Numbered from the stretch's first letter, positions 34,201-45,655 are shown. The stretch: DNA of 64,000 nucleotides from Chlorops oryzae (GCA_020466095.1 CM035807.1:40478982-40542981), one strand, 5' to 3'. Numbers and translations: made by a program. Notes: a model not told the origin generated them from the letters alone.

Positions 34201-34580
34201 ATACTCGGACCCCGATATATATGTGAGCCCAATTTCGACTTCATTGGTTCAGCCGTTTCGGAGGAGATCCGACCACGGACGGACGGACAGACAGACAGAC
34301 AGACAGACGGGCGGACGGACGGACAGACGGACATGTTTAAATCGATTCAGTTTTTGATCGCGATCATTTCTATATATATTTGTCTATATCTCCGGAGCTT
34401 AATTCTCCCTGTTACAAGATTCGCACAAAACTAATATACCGCTTAGGCTGGGTATAAAAAGCCTTCTCTAATAAGGAAATTGAAAATCCCGTCGCAGAAA
34501 AACGAAGATTCAGGCGCGAACGGCAGCGTTCTCCGTTGGCCAAAAACAAGCTAAAAGAACCAGAAAAAAGCTTAAAACTC
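31240..34580 (+). pseudogene. Jockey-clade LINE: broken ORF1 and endonuclease part of ORF2
   Basis: ORF1 (about 31240-32672) has a basic N-terminus, a PRE_C2HC-like segment (I-K-G-I-E-T-D-V-D), then zinc knuckles C-A-N-C-Q-E-F-G-H and C-E-I-C-G-E-L-H. Frameshifts and stops occur near 31740, 32037 and 32300. ORF2 starts about 32690 with the APE-type endonuclease: L-L-S-E-T-H-L, then A-A-G-D-Y-N-A-K-H near 33070 and C-L-D-H-S-P-V near 33300. It is interrupted by a family A element at 33542-34459 and resumes with A-E-K-R-R-F-R-R-E-R near 34500. The RT is not present. ORF1 is nearly identical to 46073-47440 in the other contig. Confidence 0.85.
33542..34459 (-). mobile_element. Family A rolling-circle-like element, copy 3, inside LINE ORF2
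   Basis: Same architecture as the copy at 28791 but with only about three monomers (33620-33960), a shorter (GGACGGACAGAC)n tract (34274-34333) and a damaged terminal hairpin. The LINE peptide runs into it (K-Y-R-T) and resumes after it (A-F-S-N-K-E-I-E-N), giving precise edges. The frames of 119 and 168 codons inside are repeat translation. Confidence 0.88.
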
Positions 34581-34717
34581 GTAAGGGTAAGGGTAAGGAC
34601 CCACCTTTAAATCAAAAATGTAAAAAAATTGTCTTTTTGGAATCTATTTTTTAGATGCCGATAAATGAAAAAGAAACATGTATTTTTGCTACAAAAATAT
34701 TTTTTTTTAGGTTTATA

Positions 34718-36004
34718 ACAGGTTGGCTGATAAGTCCCCGGTCTAACAAAGAAAAACACATTTTTTTGTCAAAATTCTTTTTTATTATTCAATAGTTCCC
34801 TTCAAGAGCGATACAACGATTATAACGACCTTCCAATTTTTTGATACCATTTTGGTAGTACTCCTTTGGTGTTGCCTCAAAATAGGCCTCAGTTTCGGCG
34901 ATCACCTCTTCATTGCAGCCAAATTTTTTCCCTGCGAGCATCTTTTTAAGGTCTGAGAACAAGAAAAAGTCGCTGGGGGCCAGATCTGGAGAATACGGTG
35001 GGTGGGGAAGCAATTCGAAGCCTAATTCATGAATTTTTGCCATCGTTCTCAATGACTTGTGGCACGGTGCGTTGTCTTGGTGGAACAACACTTTTTTCTT
35101 CTTCATATGGGGCCGTTTTGCCGCGATTTCGACCTTCAAACGCTCCAATAACCACATATAATAGTCACTGTTGATGGTTTTTCCCTTCTCAAGATATCCG
35201 ATAAAAATTATTCCATGCCCATCCCAAAAAACAGACGCCATTACTTTGCCAGCGGGCTTTTGAGTCTTTCCACGCTTCGGAGACGGTTCACCGGCTGTCC
35301 ACTCGGCCGACTGTCGATTGGACTCAGGAGTGTAGTGATAGAGCCATGTTTCATCCATTGTCACATATCGACGCAAAAACTCGGGTGTATTGCGAGTTAA
35401 CAGCTGCAAACACCGCTCAGAATCATCAACACGTTGTTGTTTTTGGTCAAATGTGAGCTCGCGCGGCACCCATTTTGCACAGAGCTTTTTCATATCCAAA
35501 TATTGATGAATGATATGACCAACACGTTCCTTTGATATCTTTAAGGCCTCTGCTATCTCGATCAACATCATTTTAGGGTCATTCAAAATTATTTTGTGAA
35601 TTTTTTTGATGTTTTCGTCGGTAACCACCTCTTTCGGGCGTCCACTGCGTTCACCGTCCTCCGTGCTCATTTCACCACGCTTGAATTTTGCATACCAATC
35701 AATTATTGTTGATTTTCCTGGGGCAGAGTCCGGAAACTCATTATCAAGCCAAGCTTTTGCTTCCACTGTATTTTTTCCCTTCAGAAAACAGTATTTTATC
35801 AAAACACGAAATTCCTTTTTTCCATTTTTTTCACAATAACAAAAGTTGCTTCACAAAAGACGCTCTATCTCACAAACTAATTGACTTACAGACGTCAAAT
35901 TTTGACACGAATCATTTGAAGGTTGCCACTATATAAAAATAATATGCATTTAATACTAGCGATGCCATCTATGTGTCAGACCGGGCACTTATCAGCCAAC
36001 CTGT
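34718..36004 (-). mobile_element. Irritans-subfamily mariner, nearly complete
   Basis: The 1287 bp element has inverted ends ACAGGTTGGCTGATAAGTCC (34718) and, complemented at 36004, ACAGGTTGGCTGATAAGTGC. It is flanked by TA on both sides (34716-34717 and 36005-36006). Length, TIR and coding sequence all fit the Himar1 group. It lies just downstream of the jockey ORF2 remnant. Confidence 0.95.
34789..35802 (-). CDS. Mariner transposase, Himar1-like, N-terminus frameshifted
   Basis: The 337-codon open frame covers a helix-turn-helix DNA-binding half (G-R-P-K-E-V linker at about residue 55) and the DDD catalytic half. The residues are in V-T-M-D-E-T-W (first Asp), L-F-H-Q-D-N-A-P-C-H (second) and Y-S-P-D-L-A-P-S-D (third, D34D spacing). 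The protein is very close to Himar1 of the horn fly as I recall it. The frame opens with TTG at 35802. The usual ATG lies at about 35825, but the A run after it seems one base short, putting the first codons out of frame, with a stop after eight codons. One residue is missing before G-E-P-S-P-K-R-G, and F-I-G-Y replaces the usual F-I-D-Y. It may be inactive through loss of its start, or the A-run difference may be an assembly error. Confidence 0.93.
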   Translation of the reverse strand: MIKYCFLKGKNTVEAKAWLDNEFPDSAPGKSTIIDWYAKFKRGEMSTEDGERSGRPKEVVTDENIKKIHKIILNDPKMMLIEIAEALKISKERVGHIIHQYLDMKKLCAKWVPRELTFDQKQQRVDDSERCLQLLTRNTPEFLRRYVTMDETWLYHYTPESNRQSAEWTAGEPSPKRGKTQKPAGKVMASVFWDGHGIIFIGYLEKGKTINSDYYMWLLERLKVEIAAKRPHMKKKKVLFHQDNAPCHKSLRTMAKIHELGFELLPHPPYSPDLAPSDFFLFSDLKKMLAGKKFGCNEEVIAETEAYFEATPKEYYQNGIKKLEGRYNRCIALEGNY

Positions 36005-36154
36005 TAGGTCAACAGAATCTTAGTTTCCTTACCAATCTTAAAACTATGTAGGAAAGAGTCTTAGATGCGTTAGCTTTCTTTAATTTGAGTGGTACTTCAT
36101 TTGAATTGGTCGATGCATGGCCGAGTTCCGCTCAAAAAATCTATAATATCTCCG

Positions 36155-38817
36155 AAAAAAAACATTTATTTTTTTTTTTAATTCATATTTATTTATATAT
36201 TTATATACATATAGCTTAAGTAATAAATTACATGGCTAGAAAAAGGTTTAAAGCACTAGCATCAAAGGCCTTTGGCTATCTTTATGTAAAGTATTGGTGT
36301 TAGGCGGGGAAAAATGGGTTTGTTTAGCCGTATATAATGTGGTTAGATTTTGTTAAGTAAAGTAAGAATGTGAAGGAATTGTATGAACATTTTTATGTTG
36401 CTGGTGCTGACATCTTTGAGCAGTTTCGATAAGAGTGGAATCTGGCTGCGAGCTCGAATTAAATTTATGTCTGTGCAGGCTAGTAATTGGTTGATGGTGA
36501 TTATTTCAGCTTGACAGAAGTTGCATAATGGTGCATTTTCATTGGTAAACAGGTGGGAATGAGTGAGTCTGGTGTGCCCTATTCGGCAGCGTGTGTAGGT
36601 CACTATGTAGCTGCGAGGGATATTTGTTGGATAATGAGGAGCTGAGCCTTCCGGATTATGCTGCGCGTAAAGGTGTCTGTAGTCCTTCCATTTGGAAGCT
36701 GTTTCCCTTACTTGCCAAGTGGTCAGCCAATGGTTCAAATCTTTCTTGATGTAGGAGTTTTCAAGGTAGGTTGGTGCTCGCGTAGCGAATTTGGCCGCGT
36801 AATCAGCCGCTGTGTTACCTTTGATACCCATGTGGCTTGGTACCCAAAGAAGTTTGATAGATGGGCTTTTTATAAGCATATCCCCTATCTGGGATACCGT
36901 TGAATCCCCATTGTTGGGGTTTAGAACAGCTTGTAGGACGGATAACGAGTCGGAGCAAATAATAATGTTTTTCTTCTTCCGATTTTGCGCGACCTGGAGT
37001 CCATTCCGGATACCTGCGGCTTCTGCTGAGAATATTGATGCGAATGGTGGTAAAATGGCTTGTTTTATGATGCTACTGCCTTCTTTTGCAACGCTGTAGG
37101 CCGTTGCTTCTGCGGTTTTGGAGCCATCGGTGAAAATAAACTCCCAAGGTCGGTAATGGTTTCGTAATTCTAGGAATTTTTTTTGAAAAATTAATCCATT
37201 TTGCTCTTCTTTTTTCGATTCGTGGAGGTTAAGTGAGATTTTATCCGGTTGTAGTAACCAAGGGGGGTCCAATGCTTTTCGTTTGCCGTTGAGTGAAATA
37301 TTAGTATTGTAAACCGCAGCGGATGAGATTACTCTCCAGAGTGTGGAAGGTTTTTTTGGAGTTATTTTCCGTTTCAGGATTTTCTTACTGTAGGTCAAGA
37401 TTTCAACACCGTTTGAGTTCACAATGTTTCCTATTACTTTGGCTGTTTGATGACCTTGGTGGTCCTTTAAGTCGGGAAGACCACTTTCGGCCAGAATGAT
37501 CCGAATAGGTGATGAACGCATAGCTCCGAGGGCTGTTCGAATTGCTGCGTGATAAATTGGCGAGATCTTTTTAAGAAGTCTTTTGCTCGTGTTGCCATAA
37601 ATGCATAAACAGTAATCGATTTTAGATAGGATGGTGGATTTTAGGATTTGAATTAGAGATGAGGTGTGGCTGATTAACTTTGGGTTGCTGAAACATTTAA
37701 TAATTTTTAGTCGGTTGATTAAAGCTGTGCAAAGTGTTTTTATATGGTCGTCCCAACAGTATCTATTATTCAATATTAAACCTAATATCTTTAGGTTGTC
37801 AACATTATTAATTTGGACATTATTAATGGAAACTGGTAGATTGTTGCAGCGCTGTTTCCTGCAAATGTGCAGGTGTTTGCAGTTTTCGGTGGATATCTTG
37901 AAGCCACTGTACTTTCCCCATTCCATTAGTGAGTTTAAAAGACTAGTTATTTTTTGGAGAAATTTATGGGAGTCCCTTACTCTGCAGTATACGTATAGGT
38001 CGTCAGCGTATATTGTGTGTCGAAAAAAGTTGGTTTTCTCAATAATATGGGATATCTGATTTGTGGCAACTAGAAAAAGGACAACTGTTAGTGGAGACCC
38101 CCTGGGGTACTCCTGTGTGCATAGGTAGGGTAGCCGATGATGCGTGATTGGTTCTAACGGAAAATTTTCTTTTTGATAGAAAGGAACAAACAAAATTTAT
38201 AATTTTGCAGCCGACCTCCCATCTGATTAGTTGTTCTATAACGACGTGTTTTCCAACTCGATCAACTGCCTTTTCAGCGTCAATAGAGATAATGGACAGA
38301 TGGTTTTTTGTTGCTAGTGCTTCGCTTGCTTCATGGTCTATACAGAGTAATGCCTCGAGGGTGCCTTTGCCTCTTTTGAAGGCTGTTTGATTTTTTGAAA
38401 TATGTTTTTTTCCGTGAGGAACCACATGAGACGTTTCGCGATAATTTTTTCCAATAATTTGCTTGTGCAGGATATCAGGGATATAGGTCTATATCCAGCA
38501 GGTGTATTTCTGTCTTTATTTTGGTTTGGGATTGGTAAGATGGTAGATGTTTTCCATTGTTGTGGAATTACCCCTGTTGCAAGGACATTGTTAAATAACT
38601 GTCGAAGGATTTCTTTGCCTTCCACGGGAAGGTTTTTGAGGATGGGGTAGGGGATTTTGTCGGCAGAGGGTGTTTTTCCTTTCAGAGCTGCAAGGCAGGT
38701 TTCTAACTGAAGTATTAAAATTGATAAAAACGCTTCCATGAAAAAATTTTTCAATAATTTTTTCCTGTTTAGAAGGCCAAAGTCTAGGGAAAAAGTGCAT
38801 TGAGATCTCCTGAACAA
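36155..38817 (-). pseudogene. I-clade LINE: RT and RNase H of ORF2, 5' truncated
   Basis: On the minus strand the RT begins near 38817: A-D-K-I-P-Y-P-I-L, then Y-R-P-I-S-L-I-S. It shifts frame at about 38380 to give S-I-D-A-E-K-A-V-D-R-V and T-G-V-P-Q-G-V, and shifts again into a 616-codon frame (38193-36343) with the catalytic Y-A-D-D-L. That frame ends with a complete RNase H1 domain: F-T-D-G-S-K-T, S-A-E-A-A-G-I, C-S-D-S-L-S-V-L, W-V-P-S-H-M-G-I-K-G-N. A C-x2-C finger (C-N-F-C) closes the protein. RNase H plus this order identifies the I clade. The 3' UTR ends in an A/TAA-rich tail near 36160-36188. Only two frameshifts in RT suggest a fairly young copy. Confidence 0.9.
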
Positions 38818-38819
38818 AA

Positions 38820-39929
38820 TGGCTGTAAACTAGTGTTATTTGTTGTTGTAAGAACTTAAATTTTTTAACAACAATTTAAATTGTTGTGACAAAGTTCAAA
38901 ATTGATGGGGTTTGTTTGAGTATTTTTTAACATATATAATTGTGATGTCCGTGTACAATAATGACTATTTTACTTTCAAAATGAATGCACGCGTCGTTGT
39001 TATTTTATCAATCTTTCTTAATTCATTTCCTCAATTTCTGATTTAAAGTTTTGTTATACAAACTTATACAAATATCTTACAGTCTTATAAGTGAAAGTTT
39101 TGCCATCTTGTAAATTAAAAAAAAAAACTACTATGATTGTGAAATACCCACCATGCCACTTTAAAAAAGGACATTTCATAATTTTTAAGCTTAGTTGCAA
39201 GGGAATAAAGAGAATATGCGCGTTCTGTTTATGTCGAGAAGTGACGCACTCGCGACTGCCTAGCCGCCGCTGCTCATTGAACTTATTACTGTAGCTCACT
39301 GAATCGAAGCTTCGGATCTGGAACTGAAAACGGACTACCGATTACGGAACAACGGAACGTAATTGACCACTTGGGCTGGCTTAGTTGGTATTCTGGGACC
39401 TCTGTAAGTGCGGGTGACTTCGAACTGAAATTAATTCTGGGCTAATGTCAAGTTGCGGGGGCGGACCTTTAAAACCCTGGTAGGCGTCTAAATACGTTTA
39501 TGGTTTTGTCTCCATGAACAAATGTAGCAAAAAAAGCATCCCATTTGGCAGAAAGTAGTTCAAGTTTAAAAGGTTGACGTACAATCGCAGACTCTTTACA
39601 ACAAAGTCGTGGCCATCGCGTATGGTTCCCGCGATTTATTGTTCCCAGGAAGTAATATAGCTTTGAGTGCTACGAGCTATGAAAGTAGCTCACATTCGGA
39701 AACAGATGAGTCCGATTGACCGGTATCAACAGAAATTGACAAAATCGATTTGGACATTCCGCACTTACATGGCAAGGAAAAAATTTTAAAAATTAACTGG
39801 CTTCTTAACACATAAGGACTCGGCGCGGAGAGACAGCAAAATAACTAGGCTTTCATTCATATTCTTTTATAGGCAAAGGCCCATTTAAAAGGATGTTTAT
39901 AAAGCGATAAAAGAGTTTCCAAAATAAAC
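38820..39929. other. No gene recognised
   Basis: AT-rich, with a more GC-rich island at 39230-39460 that contains no long frame. An acidic Ser-rich peptide frame at about 39655-39720 (S-S-S-H-S-E-T-D-E-S-D) is too short to identify. Confidence 0.5.
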
Positions 39930-40945
39930 TCAATATGGGGCATTCCATGTCAAAACAACAACTTTTTTTTATGTCTCCGAATATTTCCAATTTGTTTTTG
40001 TATAGCACCACCATACGTGTTTATGAAAATGCCAAATACTTAGATTCAAAAAGGAACGGGTTGAAACTGCTAGTTGAAAACTGGCTCTCAAAATGGAGAA
40101 TAAAGATCAAAGAGTCCAAATGTGCTCATATCCCGTTTTCTTTAAGACGGAAAATATGATCTCCAATAAAAGTAAATAATGTAACCATTCTACAATCAAA
40201 TGAGATTAAGTACCTAGGAGTCCACCTCGACAGGCGTCTCACTTGGTCAAAGCATATTGGTACCAAGAAATACCAAATGAACTTGAAAGTAAAGCGGCTA
40301 TATTGGTTATTAAACAGTTACTCTAAGTAAAGCTTAGAAAATAAAGCCCTCCTTTACAATTCCATCATTAAACCGATTTGGAATTATGGCATAGAGATTT
40401 GGAGCTCAGCTAGCTCCTCCAATATGGATAAGATCCAGAGAGCCCAAAACAAAATACTTCGGTTAATAACCGGTGCCCAATGGTTCATCAAAAATGCCAA
40501 TATCCATAAGGATCTGAACATTCCAACCATAAATGAAGTTGCACGCACCTACGTTCAAAAGAATGTTGCAAAGCTCAGCGAACATACTAATCCAGAAGCT
40601 AGAGTCTTGAACCGTTACTCGTCCAGATCTCGTTTAAAGAGAAAGCCTCTTCTTAGCCACATTTAAAATATAGAATTATAAAAAAAAATAATAAGAAATT
40701 ATAATTAAAACAGAAACAAAAAATTAATACCTTAAAAATATCATAAAAATATCATTTTTTCGTCTTAATTAATCAAATCATCTGAATTGATCATGTATGT
40801 ACTTATTATGTAAATATTATGTAGATAATCAACTGCACATATATAAAAGTTAAAATATTTTAGACCTAAGATTTGAATATTTATTGTAAGTTTCTTAGCC
40901 AAGAAAGATTTAATAAACAAAGATAAATTAAAAAAAAAAAAAAAA
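39930..40945 (+). pseudogene. Jockey-like LINE ORF2 C-terminal end with poly(A) tail
   Basis: Peptide pieces read E-I-K-Y-L-G-V-H-L-D-R-R-L-T-W (about 40205), W-N-Y-G-I-E-I-W-S-S-A (about 40380) and Q-R-A-Q-N-K-I-L-R (about 40435). They end in R-L-K-R-K-P-L-L-S-H-I and a stop at about 40664. Stops at about 40157 and 40328 break the frame. After a 3' UTR of about 260 bp comes a 16-A tail (about 40929-40945). It resembles the 3' end at 7069-7380 but is a different insertion. The 5' truncation is near 39930. Confidence 0.85.
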
Positions 40946-41175
40946 GAAACGGTGTTCTGGATACAGGGTGCTGAAGTTTGCAAAATTTTTATCAAAGTTA
41001 GTGACACTTAAATGCCCATAAAGTAGGGAAATTTCATTAGAGTTTTTTAAACAAGGGCAATTTGAAAAGCCGCTTAAACGGTCTTTAATATGATGGCAAA
41101 CTGTAACTGCATTATTTTGTTTTTTGTTAAAAAAATAAATCTGTCAATATATCAATGACCGGGATGCTTCTAATT

Positions 41176-41940
41176 ATACGCGACACACTCTGCGTCGAGG
41201 GTATATTGCGTTTGTGTGGTTGTGTGTAACACCCAGAACCAGTCGAGATAGACCATACAAAATATATATAGAAATGATCAGCGCCACCAAGAGATTCGAT
41301 TTAAACATGTCCGTCTGTCCGTCGTCTGTATATAGTTTTCTTATCGAAGGAATTGAGCTATCTTGACGAAATTTGGTATGCGTACTCACAGGCACATGAG
41401 TAAGAATAAGTGGACCCGATCGGACCATTTTTAGAGGTACCTCCAGTACTAGGGTCTGTTGTGAAAATCACAAAAACTGCTCTAAAACCGACGTTTTTCA
41501 AGATATTTTGATGAAATTTGGTATTTGAACATATTTTAGGCCAAATAATGTGATTTACTAAAATTAGAAAATTGGGCGTGGTAGAAGGGCGTTTTACGAA
41601 AATTGTCTCCCACTCCCGAAACGCCTATGGGACTTCAACGAAAATTGCCACTTATACTTTCTTTGTAGCCATAAACATCCTGCCCAAAAATTTTCTTGAT
41701 CGGTCCATTATTAAAGGTACCTCCAGTACTAGGGTCTGTCACAAATATCTCAAAACTGCCCCAAAATCTGACTTTTTCCAAATAATTCAATGCAACTTAG
41801 AATTTGCGCGTATATTTAGGCCACTGATTAGAATTCCGAAAAATTTGAAAAGTGGGCGTGGCAAAGAGGCGGTTTTCATAAATAAATTAAACAAAAGTCG
41901 GTATATGGGGGTATATATAAACACAGAGTGTGTCGGGCAT
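41176..41940 (+). repeat. Family B interspersed repeat, full-length with inverted ends
   Basis: The left end ATACGCGACACACTCTGCGT and the inverted right end ATGCCCGACACACTCTGTGT match in 17 of 20 positions. AATT flanks both sides (41172-41175 and 41941-41944). Inside lie the TATATATAGAAATGATCAG block and a short (GTCCGTCT)n tract (41308-41327) shared with family A, then two tandem-like blocks with CCATTATTAAAGGTACCTCC and AGTACTAGGGTCTGT. No coding region. Confidence 0.8.
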
Positions 41941-42216
41941 AATTACAGTTATCACTGACCGTTGCTTGAAATCGGAAGTGTCTACGCGATTATGCAGTCC
42001 ATTTGCGGCGAATGTGAACTTTCCATTACCGTCAATTTAAACGTATTGGCCACAAAAAGAGGATATCTATATATGTTGTTCTCTTTATTGTCGATCACCA
42101 ATCAAACAAACAATGAATCTCAAAAAATTCCAATTCGTATCACTACAATTCTTTAAACAGAAAACATAGATAACTAGACCAATAACTTAGACATAGCAAA
42201 TATGGATAACTAGATT

Positions 42217-42595
42217 CCCAGCAAACAATTACATATAAAAATACACGTTTTGTAAGCGTTCAAATGTAAGCAAAACACTTATTAAACGCTGATATGACAT
42301 TTATAAAAGGCATCAAAGTAAGCGGTTTATAATCGAAACGCACCCCATCTTTATAAGCTTTGAAAAGACGATTGCAAAACATGTTATTTAAGACACGTAA
42401 TGTAAGCGACACTCGCAAAACGCTTGCAATACCAAACATGTTGCAAATGTCGGTGGCTGCTACCTTAAAATGCTTATGAAAGCCTTATTAATGAAAGCTT
42501 TGCATAAGCTTAGTTTGCAACGCTTGCAATAAACTTCTTCATGCAAGCTTTTTTAAAGCTTGGTTTGCAAAACGCTTGTCATTATGTTTGCTGGG
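42217..42595. mobile_element. 379 bp MITE, ends CCCAGCAAACA
   Basis: The inverted ends CCCAGCAAACA are flanked by ATT on both sides (42214-42216 and 42596-42598). The interior is dominated by repeated AAGCGTTTGCAA/TTGCAAGCGTT-type motifs in both orientations. No ORF. A 3 bp duplication and CCC-type ends suggest a PIF/Harbinger-related MITE. Confidence 0.8.
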
Positions 42596-42598
42596 ATT

Positions 42599-44162
42599 AA
42601 GTTAAACCATAATAGTAGTATACAGTACCAGGACGCCGCACAGTGTCGCGACTCCATAAATTCTGTGGCCAAAACTAGAAGGAGTGGTCGTAGAGCAATG
42701 AAACTTGGTAGGAGTATTACTTTGGGCCAAATTAAGAAATTTTGAGAAAATCATATAATTCCGCCCACTGCACCGCCCACCACCCATATAAAGTGATTTT
42801 CTAATTTCCACAGTTTTAGTGTTAGAAAGCTGAGATTTGGTCCAAATATTATTTAGAGAGAGAAAACGTAGACCCCAAAATTTTTATGGGGTACCTAGCC
42901 CCGTTCAAAAACTGTACCCCTTCAAAGTTCACAGTTTTATGGTGCACTCTTCATATAGAATTTTTTTTACCTAATTAAAAAATTTAATAAGCTATTTATG
43001 GATTTCAATACCTAAAATATATATTTATTACAAATAAAAGAAATTTTAGGTCCAAACGACGACAATCGAAAATTGCAAAGCAGCAAAAATGCATGAAAAT
43101 TCAACGAAAAAATTGCAGCACTTTCGCCCGTTCGCTCCTGAAATTATCCTTGCTGTTCAACAATACATTCAGTTTTGAATGGAAACTTTCGCTTTTTTTT
43201 ATTAGAAATCTATCCACTTCTATTCCCCTTCTCATACAAATGCAAGCTATTTGGAATCATAACTTGACTAGTTTTGCACACAAATCCTTTTATCCTTAGT
43301 TAAAGTGCCGGGAAGCAGCCCAAAGAGCCTTAAATTTCAACAGAAGTAAGTCAGTCCTTTTACGAAATTTAGTAAGATCTTTTTCTTCGCCAACTTTGGA
43401 TTTCAAAAAACTTAAAACCAATTCAACAGCATCTTTGTGTAGCTTTCCCCTGCAATGCAGCCACCAGACTTCAAAAATGTCGCTAATTTTTGGAGAAGAT
43501 GACAGTAGAAATGAACGAAAAACTTAGCTCGTCGCACCTCATCGCACATTCTCTTTTTTTCTATTATAGAGTTTAAATTACTCACTTTTGATCCTGTGAA
43601 TTTCTTCGATAAGTTTTGATAAGTATTTTTTAAATTCAATTTCAAAGTTTTCGAAAGATTTACTTTTCACTTTTAAAACGCATTTCACAAAAAGTAACGG
43701 GACTTAGCATATGTTGAAAGCATGTTGGAAATAATGGTTTTTGTATACAATAGACACCTATTTTATCATAATACCGGTTTTTTTTTTTAAATAATAGCAG
43801 CTATTAAACTATCATTTTTATTTAAAACAACCACAGATTTGCATATAAAAATTCATGGAAAATTGTTTTTTTCGTCAATCAACTTTGATGGGCTGAAATA
43901 CTTACTTACAACAGAATTTTTTGTTAAAAGTGATCTGATGTCTTCAAGTTGATCTATTTCCAATAGATTGACATTAAAAATGTTTTGAAATTTATCATTT
44001 CATTTTTTTCCTTTTTGGCCGCACTCGCGCCACTGTGCGCCGCCTACAACTCGGCCGCGCTGACTTTTCAGATCCCCTGATCTCAGATTGTTACCACTTG
44101 TTTTTACTTATTCATAATTATTTACAAATAAATTTTACTTTAAACTTCGTTATTTTCTTTTA
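42599..44162. other. Unassigned; minor repeat similarity, no gene
   Basis: The part at 42600-42900 has CGCCCACTGCACCGCCCACC and similar motifs recalling the family A/C repeats. A 77-codon minus-strand frame (43645-43412), continuing with breaks to about 43290, has no domain I recognise and may be old transposase. The rest is AT-rich. Confidence 0.45.
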
Positions 44163-44235
44163 ACAGGTTGGCTGATAAGTCCCCGGTCTTACAAAGAAAA
44201 ACACATTTTTGTCAAAATTCGTTTTTATTATTCAA
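44163..44235 (-). mobile_element. Second irritans-type mariner, one end only, cut by gap
   Basis: TA at 44161-44162 is followed by ACAGGTTGGCTGATAAGTCC and then nearly the same 3' UTR as the first mariner, up to the N gap. Only 73 bp are present. The contig apparently stops because assembly failed in this repeat. Confidence 0.9.
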
Positions 44236-44335
44236 NNNNNNNNNNNNNNNNNNNNNNNNNNNNNNNNNNNNNNNNNNNNNNNNNNNNNNNNNNNNNNNNN
44301 NNNNNNNNNNNNNNNNNNNNNNNNNNNNNNNNNNN
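44236..44335. other. Assembly gap, 100 N
   Basis: Placeholder gap between a mariner end and a jockey ORF1. Contig 4, to its right, carries in reverse orientation the locus already seen in contig 3. Confidence 0.99.
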
Positions 44336-45655
44336 CAGACTGACTAACATGGATTCCAAGCTACCGTTCTGCTGTTGAGGGGCAGAATGGGCACTTATGG
44401 CAGAGCTAGCAACATTTGCATAGGACATTTTATTAGTCACTGGAACGCTGGATTTATTAGGTTGTGAGAAAATTGGGTTTTGGAATGCATTTTGATTCGG
44501 ATTATTACGACTGGCTTGCTTTTTTTCTGACATACGATTTTTTAGTTCTTTATATACTGGACATCCCCTATAATTTGCTGTGTGATCTCCACCACAGTTG
44601 CTGCACTTTTTGTCAGTTTTATTTTTATTACAATTTGCAGAGCTGTGAAATTCTCCGCAAACGACGCAGACCATGCGTAGGGTGCAGTAGGACTTAGTAT
44701 GGCCATATTCTTGGCAATTAATACATTGGACAGGGCCAGTACGCTTATGAGGTTCTTCTATTACAACTCTACGGTGGAGAAGATATTGTAGTCCGTAGAT
44801 TGGATGAGTCTCATTTTTTTTTAGTTTTAAGTTGTCCGGACTAAGTTCTACTTTGAACATCGGCTGTGGGGTTTTATTCCTATTGAAAATGTTCATTACG
44901 TTCCTAATTTTAAAGCCTTTTTCTTCTAGGGCTTGTTTAATTTCCCCAGGATCTACATCTGATTCAATGCCTTTAATAACTACACTAAGGCCTTTGCTGC
45001 TTTTAAGCTGATACGTGTAGTAGCTTTTTTTGTTGTCGTTAAGGAATTTAGTGACAATTCTGTAATTATTTACATTATAGACCTGAATTTTGGTCTCATG
45101 AACATTTCCTCTAGTAAGAGGCATGATGTGGAAGGACTCCTTTCCAATTAACTGGGTCAGGCTCGTGACCAAATTATTGGAGCTACGCTCTCTAAGATAT
45201 ACTGGAGGCGGTTTTGGTGATTTTTCTCCACCATCCTTTGATGTATCAGAGGTCTCAGTGGGCTCTATGCTTAGAGCCGCAAATCTATTTCCACTTAAAG
45301 CGTTCGATGGGTTAGCATCAGATTTTGTTTTATTTATTTTCGCTTTACCCACATTTGATTTCTGTGGGCTAAGTTTCCTTTTAATCTTAATGTACCGATC
45401 CATGCCTGTCTGCACTGCTGGATCACCTACGTTATTAGCAGGTGCTTTTGAACCGCTGTTAACAGAAAGCTCAACGTCTGTTGTTGATCTCGCAGTCTTG
45501 TTGGTTTTTGTATTGGCTAATTCCGTGTGAGCAGTGGAATGATTTTGCGAGGGCGGTACTTCAGGCGCTTTCACTATTAAATAAGCATTTCTGGCATTAG
45601 AGCCACTAAAAGAATGCCTTCTTTCAGGCTGAAGTTTTAAGTTATCGCGTTGCAT
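44336..45655 (-). CDS. Jockey-clade LINE ORF1 (Gag-like), open, cut by gap
   Basis: The frame from ATG 45655 stays open for 440 codons into the gap. A low-complexity polar N-terminal half (residues 1-170) is followed by a PRE_C2HC-like domain (I-K-G-I-E-S-D-V-D at about 230). Three zinc knuckles then follow: C-I-N-C-Q-E-Y-G-H-T-K-S-Y-C, C-V-V-C-G-E-F-H-S-S-A-N-C and C-S-N-C-G-G-D-H-T-A-N-Y-R-G-C. Such ORF1 proteins bind element RNA and form the RNP. The absence of stops contrasts with the decayed relatives at 31240 and 46073, so this is a young copy. ORF2 would lie in the gap. Confidence 0.92.

Noticed and set aside
36658..38390. Several plus-strand frames of 80-131 codons
   Set aside because: Antisense to the I-clade RT/RNase H frame, which has clear motifs.
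43412..43645. 77-codon minus-strand frame as a gene
   Set aside because: No start context, no domain and no continuation; left as unassigned.
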